A stretch of DNA of 64,000 bases from Gemmatimonadota bacterium (GTDB lineage Bacteria > Gemmatimonadota > Gemmatimonadetes > Gemmatimonadales > GWC2-71-9), in assembly GCA_016720805.1 (NCBI GenBank), contig JADKJZ010000014.1, positions 806,001 to 870,000 on the forward strand. The letters are read 5' to 3'. A program made the translations under genes and the position numbers. Of this stretch, positions 27,901-37,108 are shown in pieces. The first letter of the stretch is position 1. The number at the start of each line of letters is the position of its first letter. The notes beneath the pieces are model-generated. The model saw nothing but the letters and a program-made list of their open reading frames with translations, ran no database searches and was not told the origin of the DNA.

Positions 27901-28701
27901 ATGCGTTCCTATGTTCGGTATGCTGCGGTTGCCTGTGCCGCGTCGATGCTCGTCCTGGCCGGTTGCGCCAGCGAGCCGGCCACGCCGGCGTCGCCCAACC
28001 TCGCCGAAGGGTCGCTCACCTACGCCATCACGCCGGCGCAGCTCCAGTGGACGCGCGTTCCGAACGGCCCGATGCCGACGGATTCGCTCATCACGCTGAT
28101 CAGCGGCCTCATCGCGGTGGGTGGCTACCCGCAGTTCGGCGCCATCCAGTACAGCGGCGGGCCGTCGGCCGGTCAGCCGAACTCCGGTGCCGGCGCCTAC
28201 GGCGACTGGCTCGACATGAGCAAGACGCCGAACCTCTCGCGCTCGCCGCTCGGCTGGCGCTTCGTCTTCAAGCTGAAGCCGAATGCCGCGAACTTCCCGA
28301 TCGGCCGCTACGTCGCGACCATCCCGGTGACGGTCGGTGGCGCCAGCAACAACCCGCAGAGCATTGTGGTGGTCTTCAACCACTGCGACAACTGCCTCTA
28401 CGTCGGCGACATGGCAATCGGAGCTGACGGCGCCGGTGACGGCACCTGGAATCGCGGCCCTAGCGCCCTGAACGAGGGCGGCAGCTACTACTACGAAGAC
28501 TGGCGTGTCTTCGTCCCGCCCTACCGCGCCCCGATGTCCATCACGGACATCGGGGCGCGGTGCGTTCCGGGGTCGTGTAGATTCCAGCCGTGTTTGATCC
28601 CGCGCTCGCCGACTCGCTCCAACAACGCCCGCTGGTCGCGATTCCGCTGCTCTTTGCGGCGGGACTCGCGACCTCGCTCACGCCGTGCATCTATCCGATG
28701 A
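27901..28701 (+). CDS. Lipoprotein of unknown function, 3' end probably lost
   Basis: The protein starts with a lipoprotein signal ending in the lipobox LAGC (Cys21), then an Ala/Pro linker and a beta-rich domain (TYAITPAQLQWTRVPNGPMP, GWRFVFKLKPNAANFPIGRY, NPQSIVVVFNHCDNC). I do not recognise the family. The credible protein ends near 28525 (about 208 aa, ending DWRVFVPPYR). Beyond that the frame runs through a 16-bp hairpin and into the next gene, giving an Arg/Ser-rich tail. A stop codon or frame was probably lost near 28520. The start has GAGG upstream. Confidence 0.65.
   Translation: MRSYVRYAAVACAASMLVLAGCASEPATPASPNLAEGSLTYAITPAQLQWTRVPNGPMPTDSLITLISGLIAVGGYPQFGAIQYSGGPSAGQPNSGAGAYGDWLDMSKTPNLSRSPLGWRFVFKLKPNAANFPIGRYVATIPVTVGGASNNPQSIVVVFNHCDNCLYVGDMAIGADGAGDGTWNRGPSALNEGGSYYYEDWRVFVPPYRAPMSITDIGARCVPGSCRFQPCLIPRSPTRSNNARWSRFRCSLRRDSRPRSRRASIR
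28524..28560 (+). terminator. 16-bp perfect hairpin between lipoprotein gene and ccdA-like gene
   Basis: CCGCGCCCCGATGTCC pairs perfectly with its complement across the loop ATCAC. It lacks a T-run, but its position between two transcription units suggests a terminator. The open lipoprotein frame reads through it, which is why that gene's end is doubted. Confidence 0.6.
28578..28583 (+). promoter_or_regulatory. Putative -10 element TAGATT, leaderless start
   Basis: TAGATT is followed by exactly 6 nt and then the GTG start at 28590, with no ribosome site. It lies just after the strong hairpin, as expected for a new transcription unit. Confidence 0.5.
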
Positions 28702-29294
28702 TCCCGATCACCGCCGGGATCCTCGGCGGCGCCGGTGCCGCCGGCCGCTCACGGCGTCGCACCCTGCAGCTCACGCTCGTCTACGTGCTCGGACTGGCGT
28801 TGGTCTATGCCTCGCTCGGGCTCGTCGCGGGGATGACCGGGACGCTCTTCGGCACGATCTCCGCGAATCGATGGGCCTATTTTGCGTTCGGGAACCTGCT
28901 CCTGCTCGCCGCGCTGGCGATGCTCGATGTCATCTCCCTGGCGGCCCCGCAACGCCTCGTCGCGTGGGCGGCACGCCTCGGCGGCGACTCGGTGCTCGGC
29001 GCCTTCCTCCTCGGCGCCACCTCCGGCCTGGTCGCCGCGCCGTGCGGCGCCCCGGCGTTCGCCGCCGTGCTGACCTGGGTCGCCGCCAGCCAGAGTGCCG
29101 TGTGGGGATTCGTCTACCTGTTCGTCTTCTCGCTCGGGATGACGGCGGTGTTGATCATCGTCGGACTCTCGGCAGGGTCCTTGGCCGCGTTGCCGCGCGC
29201 CGGACAATGGATGGTGGTGGTGAAGCGCGTCGCCGCCGTGGTGATGCTGGCCATGGCCGAGTACTACTTCGTTCGGATGGGGATGGTCTGGTGA
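28590..29294 (+). CDS. CcdA/DsbD-type transmembrane thiol-disulfide transporter
   Basis: This 234-aa inner-membrane protein has six predicted helices and passes electrons from cytoplasmic thioredoxin to periplasmic thiol proteins. The two conserved redox cysteines are present in the CcdA contexts SLTPCIYPMIPITAG (first helix) and AAPCGAPAF (fourth helix). The GTG start is supported by the TAGATT element 6 nt upstream. The stop overlaps the ATG of the TlpA-like gene (TGATG), so the two are co-translated and probably form an electron-transfer pair. Confidence 0.88.
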   Translation: MFDPALADSLQQRPLVAIPLLFAAGLATSLTPCIYPMIPITAGILGGAGAAGRSRRRTLQLTLVYVLGLALVYASLGLVAGMTGTLFGTISANRWAYFAFGNLLLLAALAMLDVISLAAPQRLVAWAARLGGDSVLGAFLLGATSGLVAAPCGAPAFAAVLTWVAASQSAVWGFVYLFVFSLGMTAVLIIVGLSAGSLAALPRAGQWMVVVKRVAAVVMLAMAEYYFVRMGMVW

Positions 29295-29782
29295 TGCCAC
29301 GATTCACGCAGTGCAGTTGGTTGGGACTCCTGCTCCTCGGTGCAGCGCCGGGCATGCTCCCGGCGCAGGCCCCGGTGGGGACGCGTGCGCCCGTCGTCGA
29401 AGTCACCGATCTCGACGGAACCCTGGTGAAGCTGCCCGCCGGTCGACCGGCGTTGATCGAGTTCTGGGCCACCTGGTGCGAGGTCTGCGAGCAGCTCTTC
29501 CCGCGAGTGGTGGCCGCGAAGAAGGCCTACGGCGATCGCGTCGATTTCTACGGCGTGAATGTCACCGTCAACGAATCGAAGTCGCGCGTCAAGCGCTGGG
29601 TCACCGAGCACGCCCCGCCGTTTCGCGTGCTCTACGACGAGCGCGGCCTGGCCGTGCGCGCCTATGGTGCCCCCGCGACGTCGTACGTGGTGATTGTCGA
29701 TGCCAAGGGCGTCGTCCGCTACACCGGCAGCGGTGGCACGCAGGCGCTGTCGGCGGAGCTCGCCAAGGTGGTCGCACCATGA
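29294..29782 (+). CDS. TlpA-like periplasmic thioredoxin
   Basis: A 162-aa protein with a signal peptide (LGLLLLGAAPGMLPAQ) and a thioredoxin fold: the redox motif is WCEVC inside LIEFWATWCEVCEQL, and the cis-Pro context is GAPATSYVVIVD. It should receive electrons from the CcdA-like protein encoded just before it and reduce periplasmic substrates, for example apocytochrome c or secreted cysteine proteins. Its stop overlaps the next gene by 4 nt. Confidence 0.9.
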   Translation: MPRFTQCSWLGLLLLGAAPGMLPAQAPVGTRAPVVEVTDLDGTLVKLPAGRPALIEFWATWCEVCEQLFPRVVAAKKAYGDRVDFYGVNVTVNESKSRVKRWVTEHAPPFRVLYDERGLAVRAYGAPATSYVVIVDAKGVVRYTGSGGTQALSAELAKVVAP

Positions 29783-30360
29783 GCCGGTTGCTCGGGATCG
29801 GCGCCCTGCTGCTGACCCTCGCACTGCCGGCCGCGGCGCAGGACGGCGACCAGCCGGTCCGGTTGCGGCTGTTGCTCGACGACGCGCCGAGCGTTGGGCG
29901 GAAGGCGCCGGCCATCGTCCTCCCCTATGCCACGCGGAGCGGTGTCGGGCCAGCCGACCAACCGTTCACGCTGGCCCGCGAGATCGGACGCGTGGTGGTG
30001 CTGGTGTTCTATCCGGGCAACTTCACCGCGGCCTCGACCGCCGAGTGGCAGGCGCTGCGGGAGCGGTCGGCCACGCTTGCCCCGGAGGGTGTCGTGCTGG
30101 TCGGGATCTCAACCGATTCCCTGGTCTCGCACGTACGATTCGCATCCGACCTCGATTTGCCCTTCAAGTTGCTCAGCGACGCGGATCGCGCCATCATCCA
30201 GCGGTACGGTGTTGCGGATGGCCCGCGCGCCCGGCGCGCCGTGGTGGTGGTGGGGGCGGACGGTACCGTGCGCTACCTTGATCCAGCTTTTGCGGTGCTC
30301 GATCCCGAGAGCTACGTCCACCTCGCCGCCGCAATCCGGGCGGCCAAGGAGAACCGATGA
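29779..30360 (+). CDS. Secreted peroxiredoxin-like protein lacking the catalytic cysteine
   Basis: This 193-aa protein has a signal peptide (LGIGALLLTLALPAAAQ) and an AhpC/TSA fold. The family's active loop normally reads FTxxCTxE; here it is YPGNFTAASTAEW, so the peroxidatic Cys is replaced by Ser. The rest of the fold is kept (GVVLVGISTDSLVSHVRF, LPFKLLSDADRAIIQRYGV). It therefore cannot be a standard peroxidase and may be a binding or regulatory derivative. It overlaps both neighbours by 4 nt in a CcdA-TlpA-peroxiredoxin operon. Confidence 0.82.
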   Translation: MSRLLGIGALLLTLALPAAAQDGDQPVRLRLLLDDAPSVGRKAPAIVLPYATRSGVGPADQPFTLAREIGRVVVLVFYPGNFTAASTAEWQALRERSATLAPEGVVLVGISTDSLVSHVRFASDLDLPFKLLSDADRAIIQRYGVADGPRARRAVVVVGADGTVRYLDPAFAVLDPESYVHLAAAIRAAKENR

Positions 30361-31178
30361 TCCGACGGACCCTGCTGGCGGTCGTGCTGCTGCTCCTGCC
30401 GGCCGTGGTGCACGCCCAGGTGGCGGGCGAGGCCAGCGCATCGAAGTGGTTGCTGGAGGATGCGCGCGGGAGCTTCTGCGTCTGGTACCTCGCCGATCCC
30501 GCCATCGCGCCGAAGCTGGCGCCCAAGGGAACGACCTTGACGCCGGCGGGAACGGGCGCCGGCCTCCCGCCGGCGGTCGTTCGGGTCATCCGCGACGAGC
30601 CCCAGTTCGCCAGCTGGATCCCGGCGGTCATCTGCGTCGGCCGCTATGGGGCGGTCACGGTGGACGGGGAGACGGCGGGGCGGGCGCGGGACGACCGCAG
30701 CATCCTGCTGATGACCCATGCCATCGCCGCCGCCGCGCCGCGAGGGCAGAGCGGCGCCGTCTACCATCTGCTGGAGCTCTCGACCGACAACGGGAACGTC
30801 GCCCGGATGGCTGAAGCGGCCGGGATCCGGATCGAACGGCGGGAACTGGACATCGTGCCGGCTCGTGAGGGGCGGGACGACGTGCTGACGATCCAGGTGG
30901 AGAAGGCGAAGTTGATCTGGAGCGGGCATGCGACGGGCGAATCCCGTGTCGAAGCGACACAGCCGATGTCATTCGGACTCGCTGGAATGCGGACCAGCAA
31001 CTGGCGGCTGGACGCCTCCTTCGCGCCGGACACCAGCCGGTTGGTGGTCGGGCAGCTCCGGGTGGAAGGGAAGGATGACCTCGCAAAGGCGCTCAAAGCC
31101 TCACCAATCCGCTGGGTAGGGCCGATACTGGCGGGCGGCCGAGGCGAATGGCTGTTCACCCGGGGCGGTGGTCGCTAG
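30357..31178 (+). CDS. Secreted protein of unknown function, last gene of the thiol operon
   Basis: A 273-aa protein with a signal peptide (LLAVVLLLLPAVVHAQ) and a mixed alpha/beta mature region. I do not recognise the family. Visible features are WLLEDARGSFCVWYLADPA near the mature N-terminus, a second Cys in VICVGRYG and a beta-rich second half. The two cysteines and the ATGA overlap with the peroxiredoxin-like gene suggest that it may be a substrate or partner of the thiol system, which is inference only. Confidence 0.75.
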   Translation: MIRRTLLAVVLLLLPAVVHAQVAGEASASKWLLEDARGSFCVWYLADPAIAPKLAPKGTTLTPAGTGAGLPPAVVRVIRDEPQFASWIPAVICVGRYGAVTVDGETAGRARDDRSILLMTHAIAAAAPRGQSGAVYHLLELSTDNGNVARMAEAAGIRIERRELDIVPAREGRDDVLTIQVEKAKLIWSGHATGESRVEATQPMSFGLAGMRTSNWRLDASFAPDTSRLVVGQLRVEGKDDLAKALKASPIRWVGPILAGGRGEWLFTRGGGR

Positions 31179-31551
31179 GCCTGGTCATTTTGAGCACGGA
31201 GCTTGCAATAGCGGCCCTCGGCATCGTGCGTCCGGCTCCGGCAATACCATGGAGATCGGGACTCGACGCCGGGGGTCGAGTGGTTACAAGTGAATACGGG
31301 GCAAGCAGTTGACCCCGGTTCCAGGGCTCGATACCTTTGCAGTGCTGGCCCGGATCCTTCCGTTCGCGCATGGCGTGTCGGATGGATGGCGGTGTCGGAG
31401 TGACGCAGGTCTCGGGGTCTGCGTCGTGAGCAACGCTCGTCACCCCGACGACGCCCGTGCGATGGATGCTCGGGCCACGCAGTCGAGTCATGCAGGACCA
31501 TTGTTCCGAATTGCAGCACAGCAGGACCCATAACAATCCTCAGGGGGAGTA
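31179..31551. other. 373-nt intergenic region with no clear feature
   Basis: No ORF with good coding quality, hairpin or tRNA was seen. The last bases provide a Shine-Dalgarno sequence (GGGGGAG) for the gene at 31552. Confidence 0.5.
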
Positions 31552-34269
31552 ATGCACAAGTTTATGCGCAACTGTCTGACGGCTTCCGTCCTTGCCATCG
31601 GCCTCGCGGCCTGCGGCGATGACGTGACCGTCACGCAGCCGCCGGCGCCGCCGGCTGTGCCGAACATCACGTCGTTCTCGGTGGCTCCGGCCGCCGTGAC
31701 GCTGGTGCCCGGCCAGACCGTCCAGACGTCGTACAATCTGCAGCTTGCGCCGAGCCTTACGGGCACGGTCGCGTACGTCTCGTCGGCGACCACGGTCGCG
31801 ACGATCAGCGGCAGCGGCTTGATCACCGCCGTCGCCCCGGGTTCGACGGTCATCACCGCGACGGCGACGTCGGGTGGCCAGACCTCGGTCGCGACGATCG
31901 GTGTCACGGTCAACCCGGTGAGCCCGGCCTCGATCTCGATCGCGTCGGTCACGCAGGGCCTGTTGACCCTCCCGGTCAACCTGTCGAACGTGAACGGCCA
32001 GATTGAAATCAACCTCAACTTCAACCCGGGTGGCCAGCTGATCGACTCTGTCGTCAGCTACATCGGGACGAAGCGCGCGGCGGTTCAGTCGTTCTCGCCG
32101 AACGCCATTCCGGCGGCCGGCGTCATTTCGATGTCGGTGAACACGGCGAACTTCCGGAAGAACTTCAACCAGGCTGGCGTTGCCACCACGGGCGCGACCC
32201 AGGTTGACTTCCTGAACGGGCCGACGACGATCAACGCGATCGTGTACCCGAAGGCGACCACCGGCCAGTCGGCTGGTAACTGCACGAACGCCCCTCCGGG
32301 CGTTCCGGCGGTCTGCTCGTCCAACACGTTCAGCATCATCATGAACAACATGGACAGCTGGGCTGCTGACATGACCAAGCCGACGGCGACGGCGACGTCT
32401 GCCGCGTTGTTGACGTACTGGGGCGGCCCGACCGCTGCCGGCAACGTCTCGGCGACGCTGTACCCGGTTGTCTACACCCCGGGCCGTTCGGTCACCAACG
32501 TGACCTGGACGATCGGCGGCTGCTCGACGATCAACCAGACCGCCTTGCCGTTCACCCGGACCTTCGGCTACACCGCGGCTCCGGCCTCGGCCGGCACGGC
32601 CTGCGGCTATGAGTGGACCGGTGGCATCCGCGACAACGTCCTCGTTGCCGCCGCCATCGACAACGGTGCCAACCCGTACGCGTTCGCGGGCCTGATTCCG
32701 AACACGGTCGTCTTCAACTCGACCCCGGACTCGATCCGCCTCGACTACGTGGCGCCGTCGGTGAACACCCCGAGCATCACCCGCACTGCTCCGGCCGTCA
32801 CCGGCTGGGTCAACGCGGCGTTCAACTTCGTCAACTTCTCGTCGTCTGACGCAGGCGTTGGCATTCGTGCGACCCGCGATCGCGCGGTCACCTACAGTGT
32901 CGTCAACTGCCCCGCCGCTGGCGCGCAGAACGTCGCGATGGGCACCGGCACGGGCGCGGACATTCCGGAATGCGCCACCAACTTCATCGGTGGCACCCCG
33001 GGTCTTGCTGGCACTGCCCCGTACACGGCGGCCGGCACTGAGTCGGACCGCTTGGGCAACATCGGCACCTCCACGCCGACCTCCACCTTCGGCGTTGACA
33101 AGACCGTCCCGTCGATCCGTTGGGGCCTTGGCCGATCTGACCGTCCCGGCTTACACCTCGGTTGGCTACGCGGACACGATCTTCCGCGCGTCGAAGCCGG
33201 TGACCAGGGCACCCACCCGATGACGTCCGCGTGGAGTACCTCGACGACCGCGCCGGCTTCTTCAATGCCGGCCCGTCGGGCGGCACGATGGCCGCGCAGC
33301 GTCATGCGCTGCCGTACGCCGGCCACGCCAACCCCGCTGGCGCCTGCGTCGTTGGCAGTTGGCGCCGCTCGGCGCGACGTTCGTCACGGCGCCGACCTGC
33401 ACCGGTGACCCCGATCACCGCTGGCGGCTTCCTGCGCGTCGACGGTTGGCAGGGTGGCCAGTCGGTCAACATGCCCGCGGGTGAAGGCTACTACGGCTAC
33501 GCTTCCAGCGTCATCGACGCCGCCGGTAACACCACGGCCCCGCTCTTCCGCAAGCTGCTCGTCAACACGGTCTCGCCGTTCTCGACCGGCCTGGGCATCC
33601 CGGGCACTGTCACGGCCGCCGGCTTCAACATCGCCCCGACGTTCGCCGACTCTGCCGAAATCATCGCGGCGTCGTTGCAGCTCGAGTACCCGAACCTCCT
33701 CGGGGTTGGCGCTGGTGGGACGCTTGACTCGGTCCGCTACACCCGCGTCTCGGTTGGCACGAAGTTCGACGACGTCATCACGTCGCCGTTCGTCGGCCTG
33801 CTGAACCCGACCACCGGCGCGCCGTACGTCCGCTCACATGAAGCCGTGAACGCCAACGTCTTCCCGGCCGAACAACGTCCAGGTTGCCCGGACGACGAAG
33901 CCGATCGACGGTTGCCGCGTGGTCGTGGAACTTGGGCTCCACCCTCTCCGGTGGTCCGCTCCCGGGCCGTTCGTTGACGATCCCGCTCCCGGCGCTCAAC
34001 GTCCAGGACGGCATCACGTTCAACACGTTCAACACTGGCAACGTCACGAACTCGCTGCAGCACTTCCGCGTGATTCCGACCGTTGCCACGTCGAACCAGT
34101 TCGGCTCGATCGTCCCGCTTCGTGCGCAGGCGGTTTCGCCGACCAACACGCCGAACTCTCCGTTCGTCCGTGTGGACTTCTGGCTGTTGCTTCGACCAAC
34201 GTTGTCGCCGCGGTTGGCGTCACGGCTGCCGGCGACGGCATCGTGGCTGGCGTGACGATCACCCCGTAA
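31552..34269 (+). pseudogene. Big_2/Ig-like-domain lipoprotein, broken by multiple frameshifts
   Basis: The gene begins with a lipoprotein signal (lipobox LAAC, Cys20), a bacterial Ig-like Big_2 domain at about residues 37-125 (VATISGSGLITAVAPGSTVI) and a long beta-rich, Asn/Thr-rich surface region. The first frame is intact to about 33115. After that the protein must change frame at least six times up to the end VTITP at 34269: near 33120, 33210, twice around 33350-33410, near 33870, 33940 and 34185. Each fragment keeps the same composition (for example LADLTVPAYTSVGYADTIF and NTFNTGNVTNSLQHFRVIP). That means recent indels or consensus errors, not old decay. It was likely a cell-surface protein of about 900 aa. 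Confidence 0.75.
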
Positions 34270-34305
34270 TCAGCCTCGGCTGATTGCAGGAACGCTGGAA
34301 ACGGA

Positions 34306-34327
34306 CGGCCCCGCGAAAGCGGGGTCG
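34306..34327 (+). terminator. Terminator hairpin after the Ig-like lipoprotein gene
   Basis: CGGCCCCGC pairs with GCGGGGTCG (one G-U pair) across a GAAA tetraloop, followed by TTCGATTT. This is a good intrinsic-terminator shape 36 nt after the stop. Confidence 0.6.
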
Positions 34328-34346
34328 TTCGATTTCAGCGAACAGC

Positions 34347-34388
34347 GATGATGGATGATGGATGATGGATGATGGATGATGGATGATG
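34347..34388. repeat. Heptamer satellite (GATGATG)6
   Basis: Six perfect tandem copies of GATGATG lie between the Ig-like gene and the four-helix-bundle gene. It is one of at least seven heptamer loci between 34 and 55 kb. Confidence 0.9.
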
Positions 34389-34458
34389 GTGCGTTTTGGG
34401 GGACTCCGCCTCGTTCGGGCGGCGTCCCCCATTTCGCGTCCAGCGGTCATTGTGTGGG

Positions 34459-34797
34459 ATGTCATCGTATCGAGATCTGTTGGCCTGGCAGCTGGCTCGT
34501 GAGAACGCGCTGGAGATCTATCGGTATGCTGATCGGTGTTGGTCGCCGCAACGAGCAGCGCCGCTCGACCAGTTACGTCGGGCGGCGCTGTCGGTGCAAT
34601 TGAACATTGCGGAAGGTCAGGCCTCGGGCCCCGGGCCTCGTTGCCGATTCCACCTCCGAGTGGCTCATGCGTCTGCGGTGGAGACGCACGACCTGTCTGT
34701 GCTTCCTGCCGGATCTCGGGGCGGATCTTGGCCCTCAGATGCTCATCGCTCGGTGAGGGTCCAACAGCTCACGTATCGACTGTGGAAGTCAAGCTGA
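34459..34797 (+). CDS. Four-helix-bundle protein (23S rRNA intervening-sequence type), possibly frameshifted
   Basis: The first 60 residues match small four-helix-bundle proteins related to those encoded in 23S rRNA intervening sequences: YRDLLAWQLARENALEIYRY, then LRRAALSVQLNIAEGQ. The open frame gives 112 aa, near the family length. The segment at about residues 78-100 reads poorly, while another frame there gives FLPDLGADLGPQMLIA, which looks more native. Two compensating one-base errors are likely, with the original frame resuming at VQQLTYRLWKSS. The function of these proteins is unknown. Confidence 0.55.
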   Translation: MSSYRDLLAWQLARENALEIYRYADRCWSPQRAAPLDQLRRAALSVQLNIAEGQASGPGPRCRFHLRVAHASAVETHDLSVLPAGSRGGSWPSDAHRSVRVQQLTYRLWKSS

Positions 34798-34809
34798 GTA
34801 TGGCCGAGC

Positions 34810-34837
34810 CATCATCCATCATCCATCATCCATCATC
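34810..34837. repeat. Heptamer satellite (CATCATC)4
   Basis: Four copies of CATCATC (GATGATG on the minus strand) directly abut the pgi 3' end; the pgi stop codon TGA is formed by the repeat itself. Confidence 0.9.
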
Positions 34838-36202
34838 CCTTCGTCTTCCCCATCGCCGCGTTCGTCAAGACCTTGCCAAGCTCCACGCCCGGTTGATCGA
34901 ACGGATCGACCCGGTACCAAATGCCGGCGTAGCCCGTCGCCAACTGGAAGAACATCACCAAGCGGCCGAACGCCCGCGTATCCACAGCGTCCACCTCGAG
35001 GGTGGCACTCATCCGACCCTGCGTTCGGAGTGCCTCCCGGGTCGCGAGGAACTCCTCGTCGAGCAGCTTCCCAATGTCTGCCCGCGCAGATACCCGACCG
35101 CCTCCTCGAAGCGCCGGCGCCATCGATCATCGATGATCGATCATCGATCATCACCCCGCCGGGATCCTCAGCAGTCTCGCGGATCTCCAACAACAAATGT
35201 GATCGTCTTGTCGAACGGCCCCTCCATGAACAGCTGCACCTGCGAGTGCTGGTCCGTGGCGCCGACGGCGCCGATCGGGGTCGGCCCGCGGAAGACCTCG
35301 GCGCCGCTCCGGTCGAGACGCTTGCCGAGGCTCTCCGCCCAGAGCTGCCGGTACCACTCGGCAAACTCCCTGAGGCGGTCGGAATACGGCATCAGGACGT
35401 GGACATTGGCGGCCCGGCTCGTCTGCGCCTGCCACTGGAGCGCGGCCCAGCGAGCGGCCGGGTTGGTGGCCAGGTCGTCCGACTCCGCCTCGTCCACCGC
35501 GTCCTGGGCGCCCGCGAGGAGCTCGGTGAGGTCGATGCCGAGGAGCGCGGCGGGGACGAGCCCCACGGCGGTGAGCACCGAGAAGCGGCCACCGACCGCC
35601 GGTGGGACCTCGAACGACGTCAGCCCCTCCTCCCGCACCAGCGCACGGAGCGGTCCCTTCTCGGGGTCGGTGGTGACGACGATGTGGTCCTTGGCGGCCG
35701 TGCCGAGCGCCCGGTCCAACCACTCGCGGACGATCAGGTACTGCGCCAGCGTCTCCGCGGTGCCGCCCGACTTGGAGATCACGTTGACCAGGGTCTTCCG
35801 CGGGTCGAGTCGGTCCAGCGCGCCGAGCACGGTGTACGGGTCGACGTTGTCGAGCACGGTGAGCGTCGGCCAGCCGTCACGCCCATCCGGCCCCCACTCA
35901 TTCCAGGCCGCCGGCTTGAGCGCGCTCAGCATCGCCTTGGCACCGAGCGCCGAGCCGCCGATGCCGAGGATCAGCAGGTGCGCGTAGCGGCCACGCCGCT
36001 CGGCCGCCCAACTCTCGATGGCCGCCGCCACCTCCGCCTGCCGCCCGAGCCCCAGGAAGCCGTACTCGCCGGCGGCGCGCCGCTGGCGCACCTCGGCCTG
36101 GACCGCCGGGAAACGGGCCGCCAGCGTCGCGGCCACGGCCGGGTCGAGGCCATGCACACCGTCGAGGGCGTCGCGGAACATCAATGACGTATCTAGGCGC
36201 AT
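34833..36202 (-). pseudogene. pgi: Glucose-6-phosphate isomerase, frameshifted and split by a heptamer repeat
   Basis: PGI interconverts glucose-6-phosphate and fructose-6-phosphate. Residues 1-340 are intact and typical: LILGIGGSALGAKAM, VISKSGGTAET and GATDQHSQVQLFMEGPFDK. The frame then stops at 35168. Homology continues in other frames: EIRETAEDPGGV, then heptamer repeat 35121-35152, then FEEAVGYLRGQT, then KLLDEEFLATREAL to VDPFDQPGVELGKVL, which carries the expected catalytic Lys. Three frame changes (about 35190, within the repeat, about 35068) are needed. The stop codon comes from a second heptamer repeat. The gene is either truly inactivated or misassembled at the repeat. Confidence 0.88.
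35121..35152. repeat. Heptamer repeat inside pgi
   Basis: About four and a half units of ATCGATC/ATCGATG lie between the catalytic region and the C-terminal segment of pgi. Its length, 32 nt, is not a multiple of three. Confidence 0.85.
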
Positions 36203-36217
36203 TCGGGGGACTCGGTT

Positions 36218-36327
36218 GGATGATGGACAATGGATGATTGATGATGGATGATGGGAAATGAACCATGGATCGTCCGAGATGGACTGGGCCTACGCATCCA
36301 TCATCTATCATCCATCATCCATCATCC
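36218..36327. repeat. Degenerate heptamer repeats between pgi and the metallo-hydrolase gene
   Basis: Two blocks, 36218-36255 (GATGATG type) and 36295-36327 (CATCATC type), flank a 39-nt spacer and are inverted relative to each other, so the transcript could fold back on itself. Together they occupy most of the intergenic gap. Confidence 0.8.
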
Positions 36328-36330
36328 TCT

Positions 36331-37104
36331 TCAGATCTCAATCACCTGACCATCATACCCCGGCGCGATCCCCTTCGGGAGCCGCTCGAGCAGCTCCTGA
36401 TGGCCCGTCTCGTGGGTCAGGTGCGTCAGCAGCGTCTGCTCGGCGCCGATATCCTGGGCGACCTCGATCGCATCGTCGATCGAGAGGTGCGTCGGGTGCT
36501 CGCGCCACCAGAGCGCGTTCAGCACCAGGACCCGGACCCCGCGCAGCAGCGCCCTGGCCTCGGGCGGGACGCGCTTCACATCGGTCAGATAGGCCACCGG
36601 ACCGACCCGGTAGCCGTAGACCTCGGCGTGCCCGTGCTCGAAGGCGATCGGGCGCACCTCCACGCCCGCGATGGTGATCGGCGCGTCGGCACCGATCGGT
36701 TCAACCGTCAGCCGAGGCTTCGAGGTGCCGTCCAGCGGCACCACCGCATCGTCGAAGATGTAGCGGAAGGTCCGTCGCAGGTAACCTGCCGTCGCGGGCG
36801 GAGCATAGAGGGGGATGGGGTGTCGTTGGAGCAGGGAAAAGGAGCGCAGGTCGTCGATGCCGTTGACATGGTCGGCATGCTCATGGGTGTACAGGACCGC
36901 GTCGAGATGGCCCGTCCCGGCCTGCAGGAGCTGCAAGCGGAGTTCGGGCGGGGTGTCGATCAGGATGTTCGTGCCGGCGACCTCCAGCAGGGCGCTGGTG
37001 CGGCTGCGGCGATCGCGGGGATCGCCGGAGCGGCAGACTGCGCAGTGGCAGCCGATCTGGGGGACCCCCATCGAGGTCCCCGTCCCGAGCAGGGTCAGGC
37101 GCAT
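36331..37104 (-). CDS. MBL-fold metallo-hydrolase (PhnP-like)
   Basis: This 257-aa protein belongs to the metallo-beta-lactamase superfamily, close to PhnP-type phosphodiesterases and the small soluble lipoate-linked members. The two-metal centre is visible: THEHADHVNG near residue 80, a later Asp in YLTDVK and a C-terminal His in THLTHETGH. An N-terminal Cys cluster (GCHCAVC) resembles the zinc-binding loop of PhnP. The start at 37104 drops an implausible 21-residue extension. It is 4 nt downstream of pyk, so the two are probably co-transcribed. The substrate is unknown. Confidence 0.88.
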   Translation of the reverse strand: MRLTLLGTGTSMGVPQIGCHCAVCRSGDPRDRRSRTSALLEVAGTNILIDTPPELRLQLLQAGTGHLDAVLYTHEHADHVNGIDDLRSFSLLQRHPIPLYAPPATAGYLRRTFRYIFDDAVVPLDGTSKPRLTVEPIGADAPITIAGVEVRPIAFEHGHAEVYGYRVGPVAYLTDVKRVPPEARALLRGVRVLVLNALWWREHPTHLSIDDAIEVAQDIGAEQTLLTHLTHETGHQELLERLPKGIAPGYDGQVIEI

Positions 37105-37108
37105 CGCG

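Noticed and set aside
31179..31551. Possible tRNA or small RNA in the gap before the Ig-like gene
   Set aside because: No cloverleaf, CCA end or convincing hairpin could be found by eye.
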